Shown: positions 30,031-42,900 of the stretch, piece by piece
How the letters are laid out: each line of letters begins with the position of its first letter
How positions within the stretch are numbered: position 1 is the first letter of the stretch
NCBI RefSeq assembly: GCF_014905175.1
Contig: NC_057788.1
Location: forward strand, 22,662,154 to 22,726,153
Reading direction: 5' to 3'
Origin: Aphidius gifuensis
Lineage: Eukaryota > Arthropoda > Insecta > Hymenoptera > Braconidae
DNA: 64,000 bases
Program-made: the position numbers and the translations under genes
Notes under the pieces: generated by a model
Databases searched by the model: none
The model's input: only the letters and a program-made list of their open reading frames with translations
What the model was told of the DNA's origin: nothing

Positions 30031-32757
30031 GATATATAAATACAAAATAAAAAAATAGAAGCGACTGCAGTTTTAATTGAATTTTTTTTTCGTGTAAATC
30101 AATTGAAAGCACGTAATGAAAACATGATATTTTATGATATAGAGAGAATATTTAAATTACGTATGTATATATTGTATATATTATACGTCAAAAATTAAAC
30201 ATGTAAATGTTTTATGCTATTGCAGATATAGATTGCAAAAATTGTTTTGGTATCATATTTATTTTGAACAATATGTTTGCTGAATTATTTTCAATCGGAT
30301 TAACCCATTCCTTTAATTTTTGCATTGTCAGTTATATACGCAAATATTTCTAATAATAAAAAAACAAAATCATGGTGAATTTGTTGAAATCAGTTTATAC
30401 ATGAAATAATTTTGAAATATAGATAAAAGAAATAAAGTTTTAAAAATATTCAACTTCAATCTCAAAAACTAGTTATCAACTTGTTCATTTTTTTTTTTTT
30501 CTTATTTTTATTCTGTTCAATAAATAAACAGGAGTTTTTTTATTTTTTTTTGTTTTCAACTCGTTGAAGTAAAATTTTTGGATAAACATTATTCAAAATA
30601 AACTCAATGAAAGAAAGAAAGAAAAAAAATTTTTCAAGATAAAAGTTTTCTTGTTATACAAGCCGGATGATACCCGCTTGTTGTTGTTGAGATAACTGTT
30701 CGTCACGTCAAGTCAAACATATCTTCTGGTCGAATCTTTAATTTAATGCAAACAAAGACAATGCAAGACCAGCAAAATCTTGTATCTAGCAAAACAAAAG
30801 CCCTTATATTTGAGCTATAAATTCAAAAAATCTTGTTTAACATTTTTTAAAAATATCATTTTCTTTAGAAAACTAATTTGAATTTAAAAAAAAAATAATA
30901 ATAAAGAATACTTGAGGGCGCATATAATTAAAATATAAATTTTATTAACAGGCAAAAGCAAGTGGCAAAAAATTACGACGAGTAATTCTCGGTGTAAGTC
31001 ATCATGGTATACGAATGACTGACATCTCAACAAAAGTGGAACAATTTCATATTTCCATTTACAAGTAATTTATTGAATTATAAATAAATATATCTAATAT
31101 ATAAAATATAATATTTTCACTGTACAAATTAATTAAATTTTGATTGATTTTAGAATATCATACTGTTCAGCGGATGCAACATATGATCATGTATTTGCAT
31201 TTATTGGTACAAATGCAAATGAAACACTTGAATGTCATGCTTATTTATGTCCAAAACGTAAAATGGCACAAGTTGTGACATTAACTGTTGCTCGTACATT
31301 TAATTCAGCGTATGAATCGTGGCAAAAGACACAAGCTAATATGAAAATACGTGAATTAGAAGCAGCTGGTCCGTCAGGCTCATCAAAAATTTCTACAACT
31401 GGTGAGTGATATCTGATATTGTTGATGGCATACATGAATAACAATTTGAATTTACTATATATATATATATATATAATCGCATGACTTTAAAATTAATTAT
31501 CTATTAATATTTGTTTATTAAACAATATAATATTTAAAGTAAATATATGTAACATGTTTACAAGTATTTATTAGCTTTGATAAAACATGTTAGATATAAC
31601 CAAAATAATTTTGTAATTAATGTATAATTATTTAGATTGCTCAATATATTTGATAATTATTGTGTTGATGAAATGACTAAAACCATTGGTCATTGATTAA
31701 TCAAGAGAGAGAGAGTCAAAAATAGAATTAGAGTGAGAAAGAATGAGCTCTTTAATCAAGTACATGTACATTTGTTTATTGTTTGATCAAATACAAAAGA
31801 CTATGTACTGCTTTCAATTGATTACAAATTTATTGTACTTATAAAATAGGCAGTAGGTTAATTGGGCATGAATTTTGTTTATTATATTAACGAAACGAAA
31901 AAATATATATATAAATTCAAGTATTGATTTACATGAAATTAATCAATGACAAAAAGTTTTATTGTGTATATATATATTAAATCTATCAAATTGTTTGTCT
32001 GTCAACAATAATTTTATGTTAGTTGAGCTGTAAATTACCTTTGCTAGATTTAATATCTATTAGTATTTTCAGTATTTGAATACGGTCGGTTTGTAATTAT
32101 ACAAATGTGTACATAGCGATGAAATGGTCGAGTTTAAACTAACATCTAAATATATATTCTATACATGTTACAAAATATATATATACAGATGTACAAAGTA
32201 TTATTCTCTTTGAATAAATATTATCGTAATAAGACACTTGTGTAAATAAACAATTTCTATAATAGTTACTACTAATAATTAATGATGCTTGTAAAAATGT
32301 TTTTTTTTAATAAATTTTAAATTTTTTTGTTTTCAATCAGATCATTTTAATGATATTGATGAAATAATGGATGAGGATGAAAATGCAATTGCTGGGCCAA
32401 GTGGTATAGCAAATGAAAAAAATTTACTTATTGATTTGGAGAGTGAGATGGAATCAACCGTTGAAAAATCTTGGGTAAGGAAAAAAAAAAAAAAAAAAAC
32501 AAATAATAACCATGATGAAATTGATTGGTCATTTATATTGTTTTTTATATTTTTTTATGAAATTATTTGTCTAGGTTTCATTCGAGGATGATTGTATTGA
32601 GGAAAAATATATAACAAAATCAAGTGATACAAATAATATTGCCATGACGACAATTAAGGGTAATGCAAATTATCACGTTGTTCCACGACCAACAACTGGT
32701 TTAAAAATTCAAAATGCCTGGGGCGAGACACGTTCATCGGATCTTCGATGTTCATAG
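14228..32757 (+). CDS. LDLRAP1: LDL receptor adapter protein 1-like (ARH) PTB adaptor
   Basis: PTB-domain clathrin adaptor. In the ARH family the PTB domain binds NPxY tails of LDL-receptor-type cargo and membrane phosphoinositide, and the tail binds clathrin and AP-2. Coding exons: first exon 14228-14270 (or the alternative 19880-19925), then 29094-29302, 30952-31064, 31154-31401, 32341-32474 and 32575-32757. All are GT-AG with consistent phases, giving 309 residues (310 with the alternative exon). The PTB domain spans about residues 55-180, with KFNLKYLGSTLVE, AKASGKKLRRVILGV, ISYCSADATYDHVFAFIG and LECHAYLCPKRKMAQVVTLT. LLIDLE at residues 233-238 fits a type I clathrin box. I do not see a clear copy of the vertebrate AP-2 beta-appendage motif. 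The first TAG is followed in frame by 43 coding-like codons (separate entry). Homology to ARH rather than GULP/CED-6 rests on the SYC-TAD-like and LECHA-LC-KRKMAQ segments. Confidence 0.93.
19880..19925 (+). CDS. LDLRAP1: LDLRAP1 alternative first coding exon 1b
   Basis: ATG opening a 15-codon reading, MLFFRGLWKSNSKHK, ending AAAA|GTAAGT in the same phase as exon 1a, so either exon splices in frame to 29094. The 5' side is an AT-rich leader with no obvious TATA box. The RGLWKSNSKHK-KLCEEW join reads smoothly as a basic N-terminus ahead of the PTB domain, so I favour 1b as the conserved isoform and 1a as an additional promoter. RNA evidence would decide. Confidence 0.72.
20155..20284 (-). other. 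candidate antisense exon inside LDLRAP1 intron
   Basis: Read on the minus strand, this 130-nt patch is markedly richer in GC than its surroundings. It is bounded by TTTTTTACAG at its 5' edge and TTTGTCAG|GTACGA at its 3' edge. One frame stays open for 27 codons (SGKSGPVDQYSSARFF...) before a TAG inside the patch, so if it is an exon it is either terminal-coding or non-coding. No partner exon is certain. Confidence 0.22.
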
Positions 32758-32889
32758 CAAACAATAACAAAGACCGATAGTTTTCAAGATGTACCATTAA
32801 TCACTGGACTTTGGAAACATTTATCAAATAATACACCGAATTTTAAAGTTCCCGAAAAAATCAAAGAAAATAAGGGAATTAAAAAATAA
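32758..32889 (+). CDS. LDLRAP1: in-frame extension after the LDLRAP1 TAG stop
   Basis: Immediately after the TAG at 32755-32757 the same frame runs open for 43 codons to a TAA at 32887-32889. In this AT-rich genome that is long for random sequence, and the composition is protein-like (DSFQDVPLITGLWKHLSNN and then a Lys-rich end) with a Trp. The stop context is TAG CAA. UAG followed by CAR is a known leaky context (the tobamovirus type is UAG CAR YYA), although the third codon here, ACA, does not match. Alternatives are a recent nonsense mutation that shortened the protein, a sequencing error, or RNA editing. No GT donor lies close enough to splice the TAG out. Confidence 0.45.
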   Translation, partial: QTITKTDSFQDVPLITGLWKHLSNNTPNFKVPEKIKENKGIKK

Positions 32890-34255
32890 GTCAATCTTTG
32901 TGAGGAAATAAAATAAAAAAAACGAAACGAAACTCTATATCAACGAGTTTTTTTGTTCAATCATCTATGATCATAAGTTTGTTTTTTTTTTTATCACATT
33001 TTAATTTACATTTACTTTTTTTATTTTATTTTATTTTATTTTATTTAATATTCAAATTATTTTACATATTTTTAATATTTCAATTATTTTATAATTAAAT
33101 ATAATTATTTTAAATATTTTTTATTGATAAATGATTAAATATAATGTGAAATCAAATTATATTATATGTAATGGATAAATCATAATAAAAAAAAAAAATA
33201 ATATTATATAAATATGATGAATAATAAATATCTTATAAATAATGATTTATGAAAAATTAATATATGATAATAATGAAATAAATAAGTTAAAATTATGAAA
33301 TATTTTAATATATAGATATATTAAAATATAATTATAATTATATTTTAAAAATATATGTTAATATGTATTGAATGATATTAAATATCAATGGTAACAATTA
33401 GTGATTAATGTAATGGAACAAAGTAAAAAAAAAAAAAAATATTATATTATGAGAAAAATGTATGTGAAAAATAATTGTTTGTGAAGAAATTAATTGACCT
33501 ATAAACTCATAGTTGAGAAAAATAAGGCTGTGTTCAGTTACTTTATTACGTTAATTATTTTAAATTATATATATGAAAAAAATATAATTTTATTTTTTAA
33601 TTTCTTCAAATTATATATATATTAAATTTAAATTATGTTAAGTTTATTACGTTGATAAAATACTGTTATCTTTGATTAAAAAAATAAATCATATACTTAT
33701 TAAGTTTACTTTCTTCGCTAAAAAATTATTCATTAACATAATTATAAATATGTATCGAAAAAAAAAAAAAAAAAGAAAATGTGTTCTGAAAGCTAAAAAT
33801 AAGTAAAAAAAACGAATAAGTAATGATTAGCGTTTCTAACGCAAACCTAAATAACGAAATCATATTTTCAATGTCACTGATATATATAAGCATATAAAAA
33901 AAAAAAAAAAAAAATCATTGTATCTAATAAATCGTAGTTCATCGATATGTAAAATAGAAATAAAAATACATATATACATATCTGTCACGCAACATAATCA
34001 ATGTCTATAATTTTATTATTAAATTATCCTTTTGAAAATTTATATTTAATAAAATTTGAATTATATTATGTATATAACTTGTTGGCAATTGAAAAATATT
34101 TCAAAATTTATTTAGGCCAATGTTTTGGTATTGGTAAAACTACGAAGAAGAATTATATAAGTATAAATTATATTTTGAATACAATATTGATTTAAATTGT
34201 TGTATCAAGTGCGTATCATTAATTTATACAAAATAAATCCACCCGTGATGAGCTT
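32890..34255. other. AT-rich spacer between LDLRAP1 and the metalloprotease pair
   Basis: Contains the LDLRAP1 3' UTR and then nearly pure A/T sequence with ATTTT-type runs (33015-33050). A 64-codon open frame at 34001-34195 has no recognisable features. I see no other gene. Confidence 0.6.
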
Positions 34256-34334
34256 TATAAAGAATTGATTACATTTGCTCATTTCATTTGCTTTGAAAAA
34301 ATTTCAAAGTGACTATTGAGCTGTAAAATAAAAC
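34256..34334 (+). promoter_or_regulatory. TATA box and non-coding exon 1 of metalloprotease 1
   Basis: A good TATA box (TTTATAAAG, TATAAAG at 34256-34262) lies 163 bp before the start codon. Transcription would begin around 34285-34295. An AAAC|GTGAGT donor at 34334/34335 pairs with a TTTCAG acceptor ending at 34413, giving a short non-coding first exon before the signal-peptide exon. The layout is inferred from sequence signals only. Confidence 0.5.
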
Positions 34335-34418
34335 GTGAGTATAAGTATATTATATATAAATTTATTATTTCTAAAGATTAAAAATATTTTCAATAAAAAA
34401 TATAATATTTCAGTCAAG

Positions 34419-36589
34419 ATGATGATTAGTACATTGGTTGTACTTTTATGTTTTGCTAGAGCTAATCTAGCAGAAGATCTTTATCAACAATTGACACCAG
34501 AAGAACGAACTAATATTTTTCAAACATCTTCTCCTGATGACGGTAATGTAATATAGAATCGTAAAAAAAAAAAAAATTCATGTTCTAAATACATGTATAA
34601 AATAATTACAGTTCCCGAGTATGAAATTGTTCCAATTGTATGGCCAAAATCACAGAGAAAAGGTCAAGTGTCAAACACTGAACTAACTATAAAAGCTTTT
34701 GGTGAGGATATTAAATTACAATTAAATCCAACTGATGGAGTTTTAGCTGGCTATAATACACCCATTTATATGGCAAAAAAATATAAAGAAGAAATGCGTC
34801 TTGATAAATATTCAAATGTATGAAAAAAAAATTATTATAATTTAAATTGACAATTTGAATAATTAAAATATATTATAAAATTTATTACAGCTGTTGGAAA
34901 CAATTCATACTCGATTGTTTGAAGATTTTGAAAAAGGTGCATCTTTAGTTGTCAGTTCAAAAGATGATGGAAATAAAAAAATTGTAAGTTTAAATAATAA
35001 TATAAATCATTAATTTATTATCAATAAATTGATTTATGACTTTATATTTATAGATTGGTAGTATTATTAGTAAAAATTTAGCAATAAAACCAATTCCTGA
35101 ACGTTTTAATGAAGAAATAATGAAACAAAGAAAAGTTATTGATACTATTCAATATCATGATGACTCAAATTATCATATTGTTCATAAAATTAAAGAACCA
35201 GTTGATAAAAGTAATATAAATATTTCAAAACTTTTTAAATCAACAAGTGTTACAACAACTGTACCAGATATAATTTATCCAGAAATATTAGTTGTTGTTG
35301 ATGATTCACTTTATCAAAAATTAGGAGGTAATGTTTGGGAAGCAATTCCATATTTGCTTGCATTTTGGAATGGTGTTGATCTTAAATACAGAAGTCTTGA
35401 TAAACCAAAATGGAGACTCAATATTGCCGGAATTGTTTTAGCTAAAGTAACATTTTATATATTTTATAAAAACATTTAAAAATTAATAATTAATACCGAC
35501 ATGTATATTACTATTATTTAAGGATTCTGTTTTAACTTATCTTGATGATAATAAAAGAGAACTTGTCAAAGTTGAGCTTGACAAAGCATTAGATCACAGT
35601 GGAGTATTTTGGTACAAACAAAATGATACTATTCCAATTGATAGTTATGATCTTGTTGCAACAATGACAGCGTAATATAATTTAACTAAAAATAATTAAA
35701 AAAAATATATATATATTACTTACGCGTTAAATTATAAATTGAGTTATATATTTTCAGTAAACAATTGTGCAGTGAGGAAGAAGGTTCAAAGTATTGTGAT
35801 GGAGGAGTACTAGGTAAATTACTAATTAAAATTAATAATTATAATAATAATACAAATGATATTGAATAATTCAATATTTCAGGTGTTGCATATTACGCAT
35901 GTGCTTGTAAAATAAATACTTATACTAAAAGTATGGCTAAGGTATCACTAATTACAGACAATGGAGCTTATGATGGTGTTCACACAGCAACACATGAACT
36001 CGCTCATTTGTAAAAAATAAAAATCAATTATATATATTTTTTCTTTATATAATTATTAGTTTTTAAATTATTATAATTATTGATTTTTTAAAAATTATTT
36101 AGATTTGGTGCTGATCATGATGAAGCTGATGAAGATGGTTGTTCATATTGGGATGGGTATATAATGGCAGCATCACCAATGGTAACAGATAAATCTCACT
36201 ATTGGTCTAATTGTACTGTTAAAGAGTTTCAAAAATTTTTTGAGTAAGGTTTTTTTATATTTTATTTCGATTATTATTATTCAATTTGTTTTGTTTAATA
36301 ATTTATATATAATTTTTATTTCAGTACTAATCCAACTTGTCTTTATAATAAACCAATTGTTGATAATAATCTGCCAACATTAATACCTGGAAAATATTTA
36401 GATGCAAATGCTCAATGTACCAGAGCTGGATATGGCAAGTCATGTGATTCAGGAAAAGATATTTGTAAAAAACTTAAATGTTATAATGAAAAAAATCGTA
36501 CATGTGAAATAGTAGGAACAGCAGCAGCTGATGGAACAAAATGTGGTTACAATAAATTTTGTTTCCGAGGTGAATGCATTGATGGATAA
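34419..36589 (+). CDS. secreted M12B (reprolysin) metalloprotease 1, venom-type
   Basis: Secreted zinc metalloprotease of the reprolysin/ADAM-ADAMTS class; parasitoid wasps carry expanded families expressed in venom, which is the likely but unproven role here. Nine coding exons: 34419-34542, 34612-34817, 34891-34983, 35054-35446, 35523-35671, 35758-35813, 35883-36009, 36103-36243 and 36325-36589; phases fit, giving 517 residues. Order of parts: hydrophobic signal peptide (about 1-21, two adjacent Met starts), a prodomain, and a catalytic domain opening near PEILVVVDDSLYQKL. The zinc site HELAHLFGADHD has His 378, 382 and 388 and catalytic Glu 379, with the Met-turn at about Met 404 (YIM). A C-terminal Cys-rich domain resembles that of ADAMTS proteins. 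There is no transmembrane segment or disintegrin loop. All expected catalytic residues are present, so it should be active. It is followed by a paralogue in the same orientation. Confidence 0.9.
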
Positions 36590-36636
36590 ATAAATTTTGC
36601 ATTTATCATTTATGCATATAATGAAATAAATTAAAA

Positions 36637-36811
36637 GAGATTTGGGCGTTTTATATGGATACATTAATTATCATATATTTTTAAGATGATAAATTAATAA
36701 ACGAGATTTTGGGAGTTTTATATATATTAATTATCATATTTTTAAAATGATAAATTGATTAAAGAGATTTTGGGAGTTTTATATACATTAATTTTCATAT
36801 TATTTAAAATG
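36637..36811. repeat. three-copy ~60-bp minisatellite
   Basis: Three direct copies start at 36637, 36703 and 36764. Each opens GAGATTTTGGGAGTTTTATA (first copy slightly different) followed by an AT-rich part with TTAATTATCATATT. They lie just past the stop of metalloprotease 1 and may include its poly(A) region. Confidence 0.75.
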
Positions 36812-37443
36812 GAAATATTTTTTTTTTCTTAAATAATAAGTTTGGGATATGATGGTGTTATTTGTTGAAGATTCATGTATTAATATTTTTTGTTAAAAAT
36901 ATATAAATAAAGATCTTTTTACTCATGAATAATTTGTATTTTATTTTTTTACTTTTATTATTACTACTATTATTATTAATATTATTATTTTTTAAATATT
37001 TGACATTTTTTGTATCATCGCATCTTTGTTTATTTAATTTCGTATATATAAATTTAAACTTCATTTAAAATACTTGCCTTATCAGATGACGTATAATATT
37101 ATTAATTTATTGCAATCAACAGTCTGTATATAATTTTGTGTAAATATTAAAAAATATACTTTGAATTTTAAATTAAGTTTGTCAAGTGTTACTAATTAAA
37201 GATAAAAATTGTGTTACTAATATAAACTGATTGAATTTTATAAATAATATAATATTAATTTTTAATAAATTAAATTATTATTATTAATTAACAGTATATA
37301 AATTCACCTATACGTGATATTATATTTATCATTTTAAGTTTGTGCTTTTGGTTTTTTTTTACCTTACAAGTTAAGATATGAGACTGTGCACTTTGAAATT
37401 GAGTTATGTTTATAATTATTTTAATCAATATATTAAAAGTAAA
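36812..37443. promoter_or_regulatory. intergenic spacer and putative promoter of metalloprotease 2
   Basis: AT-rich spacer between the paralogues. A TATATAAA at 37295-37302 lies about 140 bp upstream of the start codon chosen for the second gene, a spacing close to that of gene 1 and its TATA box. No other gene is visible. Confidence 0.4.
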
Positions 37444-39634
37444 ATGTTGATGTTTGTTGTATTAATTTATTGTTTAATTGGAGTCATTTTATCAGAAGAT
37501 TTTTATCAAAAAATTACAAAAGATGAAGAAATAAATGTTTTTCAAACATCAACTGATAAGCGTAATTTAATATTATATAGCCTCGATTCAATTTAATATT
37601 TTTTAAAATTTTAATTATAAATTAATTGTAGTTCCCGAGTATGAAATTGTTCCTATTTACTGGCCAAAATTACAAACTAGAAAAAAAGGCTCAACAGCTG
37701 AAGTAACTTTAACTGTTTTTGGTGAAGAAATTACACTGGAGTTAAATCCAGTTGATGGAGTTTTAGCTGGATATAATACTCCAGTGTATATGGCAAGAAA
37801 CAACACAAAAGATGGAGGAATGCGTCTTGATAAATATTCATCTGTAATATTACCATCTTTTAAACTAATTATTAAAAAATTTAAAAATTAAATTTTAAAT
37901 AAATTAAATTTTTTTATAGCTTTTAAAAGATGTTCATTACAGTATGATGGAAGATTTTCAAAAAGGTGCAACAATTGTTGTCAGTCAACAAGCAAAACTA
38001 GGAAAAAGATTAGTAATTGCTTTGATTTTTTTTTTCAATCAAGTGTATATATAATATGATAAATTTATTTTCAATTTTTAATAATTGGATAATTTTTTTT
38101 TAAATAGATTGGAACTGTCAGCAGTAAAAATATAGCAATAAAACCAATACCTGAACGACTCATTGAAGATACAATAAAACAACGAAAATTAATTGACAGA
38201 ATAACATATGACGATGATTATCATTATCATGTTATTCACAAAACAAATGATTTAATGGAAAATAAAAAATCAAATATTTTACAACTTAAAACTTCATATA
38301 ATGGATCAAAACCTGATATTGTTTATCCAGAAATACTAGTTGTTGTTGATCATACTTTATATCAAAAATTAGGAGGTAATGTTTGGAATGCAATTCCATA
38401 TTTGCTTGCTTTATGGAATGGTATTGATATGAGATACAGAATTCTTAATAATCCAAAATGGAGATTAAATATTGCTGGAATTGTCATAGCTGAGGTAATT
38501 ATTATAATTTTTAAATTTAAAAAAAAATAAATGAATAACAAAAATAATATATTTCTAGGATCCAGTATTGACATATTTAGAAAATAATAAACGTACTGGA
38601 CCAAGAATTGAAGCAGCTTTAGCATTAAAACAAAGTGGATCATTTTGGTATTTGCAAAATAAAACAATTTCAGTAGAAAGTTATGATCTTATTGCAACAA
38701 TGACAACGTAAATTTAATATTATTTATTATTTATTTTTATCACTAATACTTTGTTGTTAAAAAAATCATTTTTTTAACGATAATTTTCAGACAAGATTTA
38801 TGCTATGATAATGAAGCAAAAGACGATTGTGAAGCAGGAATATTAGGCTAGTTAAAATAAATTTTATAAAAAAAAAAATATAACAATACTACTATGCATG
38901 ATTAATATACTTATAATTTGTTTTTTAAAAGGTGTTGCATATATTGGATCTGTATGTCATGTTGATCATCCATATCAAGATATGTCAAAGGTAGCACTTA
39001 TTCAAGATGATGGATTGTATTCAGCTATTTTTGTTGGTGCACACGAGCTTGGCCATGCGTTAGTTTTTGAATAAAAAAAAAAACTATATTTATACATCTA
39101 TAACAATGATGATAAATAAAAATTATTATTTAAATTGTTTTAGATTTGGTTCAATGCATGATAGTAATGATATTTGTAAAATAACTGATGGCTACATTAT
39201 GGCTGGATCACCAATAATGAATAATAATTCATATTATTGGTCTACATGTTCTGTTAAACAAATTAGTAGTTTTATAAAGTAAGATTAATTTATTCATTAT
39301 ATTGTATTTTGAGGTATATTTTTATTTTACTTATTCAATTATTATTATTTTTTTTTTCTTTAGCACAAATCCAACTTGTATATTCAACAAACCAAATACT
39401 GATATGAATCTACCAAAATTAATGGCTGGAAAATATAGAGATGTCAATGAACAATGTATGAAATCTCATTTGGAATCTAAAGCTTGTGATATTGATCATA
39501 CTACTTGTCAACAATTAAAATGCATAAATAAAAGTAATAATCTTTGTGAGATTTCAAATGTAATGCCTGAAGATGGAACTAAATGTGGAGATAATAAATT
39601 TTGCATGTTTGGTCAATGTATTGATGAAATTTAA
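37444..39634 (+). pseudogene. M12B metalloprotease 2, paralogue with a broken frame
   Basis: Tandem copy of the preceding gene with the same nine-exon layout: 37444-37561, 37632-37843, 37920-38012, 38108-38494, 38559-38707, 38792-38846, 38932-39058, 39144-39278 and 39364-39634. Signal peptide (MLMFVVLIYCLIGVILS), prodomain and the start of the catalytic domain are intact. The sixth exon is 55 nt against 56 in gene 1. This shifts the frame so that a TAG falls at 38844-38846, and the following donor is GC instead of GT. The predicted product stops at 337 residues, before the zinc-binding exons. Those exons are still well preserved (HELGHAFGSMHD across the 39058/39144 junction, Met-turn YIM, Cys-rich end), so the break looks recent or could be a base-call error in an A-run. 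An in-frame ATG at 37378 is less likely to be used because it would bury the signal peptide. Confidence 0.75.
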
Positions 39635-39901
39635 AAGAAAAATTTAAATAGTATAAATAAAATAAATTCTATATAATAATAAAATTATTGTAATTTTGAG
39701 AAATGATAATAAAGGGGATTTGTTGATGATATCTTGAATTTATAATCAAACACGATTATAATAAAAATAAATTATACAAATACGATGCTCTTGTAAGAAT
39801 TAATTGTACTTTTAAATGACACTCAATGATTTTTTTTATCTGTTATTATTGTTAAGTTGTTCTTTGCGTTTAAAGCAACAATTTTTAATGGATTTAATAA
39901 T
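39635..39901. other. AT-rich sequence before the foldback element
   Basis: Spacer between metalloprotease 2 and the transposon. It probably holds the 3' UTR of the broken gene (AATAAA-like signals at 39655-39680). Nothing else is visible. Confidence 0.5.
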
Positions 39902-42900
39902 AAAATACTTATGACGCTGAAGCTGGCCGCCCGATCGACCGCCAGTAGGCAGTCAACCCAGGGATCCATAGGGATAGTGTAGCGCCCCGCTCCATACAAT
40001 AGGAAACACAACACAAGCCGGTTACCACGAGCTTTGTTCTTTTATTAATTATCAATTACACATACTAATACATCGAATAACTTTTTGAAAATTTGACCAG
40101 AGGTTTATTATTACATAACAATGATAAAACAATGTATATTGTAAAGTTATTAGACGTAATAGTTTATAATAATAATTATTTAAAATTAAATATATTAAAA
40201 AAAAAAATTTTTTTTTTGCTTTTTTTTTTTTTTTTCCGAGTAATTACGTCTAATAACTTTACAATGTTGATTGTTTTATTAATTACATGATGTAATAAAC
40301 CTGTGGTCGAATTTTCATCAAGTTATTCCATGTATTAGTCTGTGTAAATGATTTTTCAAGTTGTATGTGTATGTATAGTTGACCACGTTGTACCGCGGTA
40401 TTTTTATTTTTTTCTAACACTACTACATCGAATAACTGTTTGAAAATTTAACCAGAGGTTTATTATTACATGACAATGATAAAACAATAAATATTGTAAA
40501 GTTATTAGACGTAATAGTTTATAATAATAATTATTTAAAATCAAAAAAATTAAAAAAAAAAATTTTTTCTTTGCTTTTTTGTTTTTTTTTCCGAGTAATT
40601 ACGTCTAATAACTTTACAATAATAATTGTTTTGTCAATTACATGATGTAATGAACCTGTAGTCAAATTTTTATCAAGTTAATCCGTGTATTAGTATGTGT
40701 AAATGATTTTTCAAGTTGTATGTGTATGTATAGTTGACCACGTTGTCCCGCGGTATTTTTATTTTTTTCTAACACTAATACATCGAATAACTTTTTGAAA
40801 ATTTGACCAGGGGTTTATTATTACATAACAATGATAAAACAATAAATATTGTAAAGTTATTAGACGTAATAGTTTATAATAATAATTATTTAAAATCAAA
40901 AAAATTAAAAAAAAAACATTTTTTTTTTGCTTTTTTGTTTTTTTTTCCGAGTAATTACGTCTAATAACTTTACAATGTTAATTGTTTTATCAATTACATG
41001 ATGTAATGAACCTGTGGTCAAATTTTTATCAAGTTATTCCGTGTAGTGTAAAATGATTTTTCGTTGTATGTAAGTATAGTTGACCACGTTGTCCCGCGGT
41101 ATTTTTATTTTTTTCTAACACTAATACATCGAATAACTTTTGAAAAATTTGACCGAAATATATTATTTATTATGACAATGATAAAACAATAAATATTGTA
41201 AAGACGGATTGTTTATAATTAAAACAAAATTAAACATGCTTTTTCTGATATTGTTCTAATAATTTACAATATTTATTGTTTTATCATTAAATGTAATATT
41301 GAAAACCCCTGGTCAAATTTCAAAAGTTATCGATGTATTAGTGTTGAAAAAATAAAAATAAGTGGACAACGGTTAACTATACTTACACATACAACTTGAA
41401 AAAATCATTTACACATACATATACACAGAAAAACTTGATAAAAATTTGACCACAGGTTCATTACATCATGTTATTGATAAAACAATTAACATTGTAAAAT
41501 TATTAGACGTAATTACATGGAAAAAAAATAGAAATAAGCAAAAAAAAAATTTTTTTCTATTTTTTTTTCACTTTAAATAATAATTATAATATAAAATTAT
41601 CAATCTTTATAATATTCATTGTTTTATTATTGTTATATCATGATTAACATCTGGTTAAATTTTCAAAAAGTTATTCGATGTATTAGTGTTAGAAAAAAAT
41701 AAAAATACAGCGGGACAATTTATTTATACACACTTACACATACAACTTGGAAAATTATTTACACAAGCTAATACATGGAATAACTTGATGAAAATTTGAC
41801 CACAGGTTCATTACATCATGTAATTAATAAAACAATTAACATTGTAAAGTTATTAGACGTAATTACTTGGAAAAAAAACAAAAAAGCAAAAAAAAAATTT
41901 TTTTTTTTTAATTTTTTTAATTTTAAATACTATTAACTTTACAATATTTATTGTTTTATCATTGTTATGTAATGATAAACCTCTGGTCAAATTTTCAAAA
42001 AGTTATTCGATGTATTAGTGTTAGAAAAAAATAAAAATACCGCGGGACAACGTGGTCAACTATACTTACACATACAACTTGAAAAATCATTTACACATAC
42101 TAATACACGGAATAACTTAATAAAAATTCGACTACAGGTTCATTACATCATGTAATTAATAAAACAATTAACATTGTAAAGTTATTAGACGTAATTACTC
42201 GGAAAAAAAAACAAAAAAACAAAGAAAAAATTTCTTTTTTTTAATTTTTTTGATTTTAAATAATTATTATTATAAACTATTACGTCTAATAACTTTACAA
42301 TATTCATTGTTTCATTATTGTTATATCATAATGAACTTCTGGTCAAATTTTCAAAAAGTTATTCGATGTATTAGTGTTAGAAAAAAATAAAAATACAGCG
42401 GGACAATGCATTTATACACACTTACACATACAACTTGGAAAATTATTTACACAGGCTAATACATGGAATAACTTGATGAAAATTTGACCACAGGTTCATT
42501 ACATCATGTAATTAATAAAACAATTAACATTGTAAAGTTATTAGACGTAATTACTTGGAAAAAAAACAAAAAAGCAAAAAAAAAATTTTTTTTTTTTAAT
42601 TTTTTTAATTTTAAATAATTATTATTATAAACTATTACGTCTAATAACTTTACAATATTTATTGTTTTATCATTGTTATGTAATGATAAACCTCTGGTCA
42701 AATTTTCAAAAAGTTATTCGATGTATTAGTGTTAGAAAAAAATAAAAATACCGCGGGACAACGTGGTCAACTATACTTACACATACAACTTGAAAAATCA
42801 TTTACACATACTAATACACGGAATAACTTGATAAAAATTTGACTACAGGTTCATTACATCATGTAATTAATAAAACAATTATTATTGTAAAGTTATTAGA

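Noticed and set aside
34001..34195. 64-codon frame upstream of metalloprotease 1
   Set aside because: No domain, signal peptide or splice context; it precedes the TATA box and looks random.
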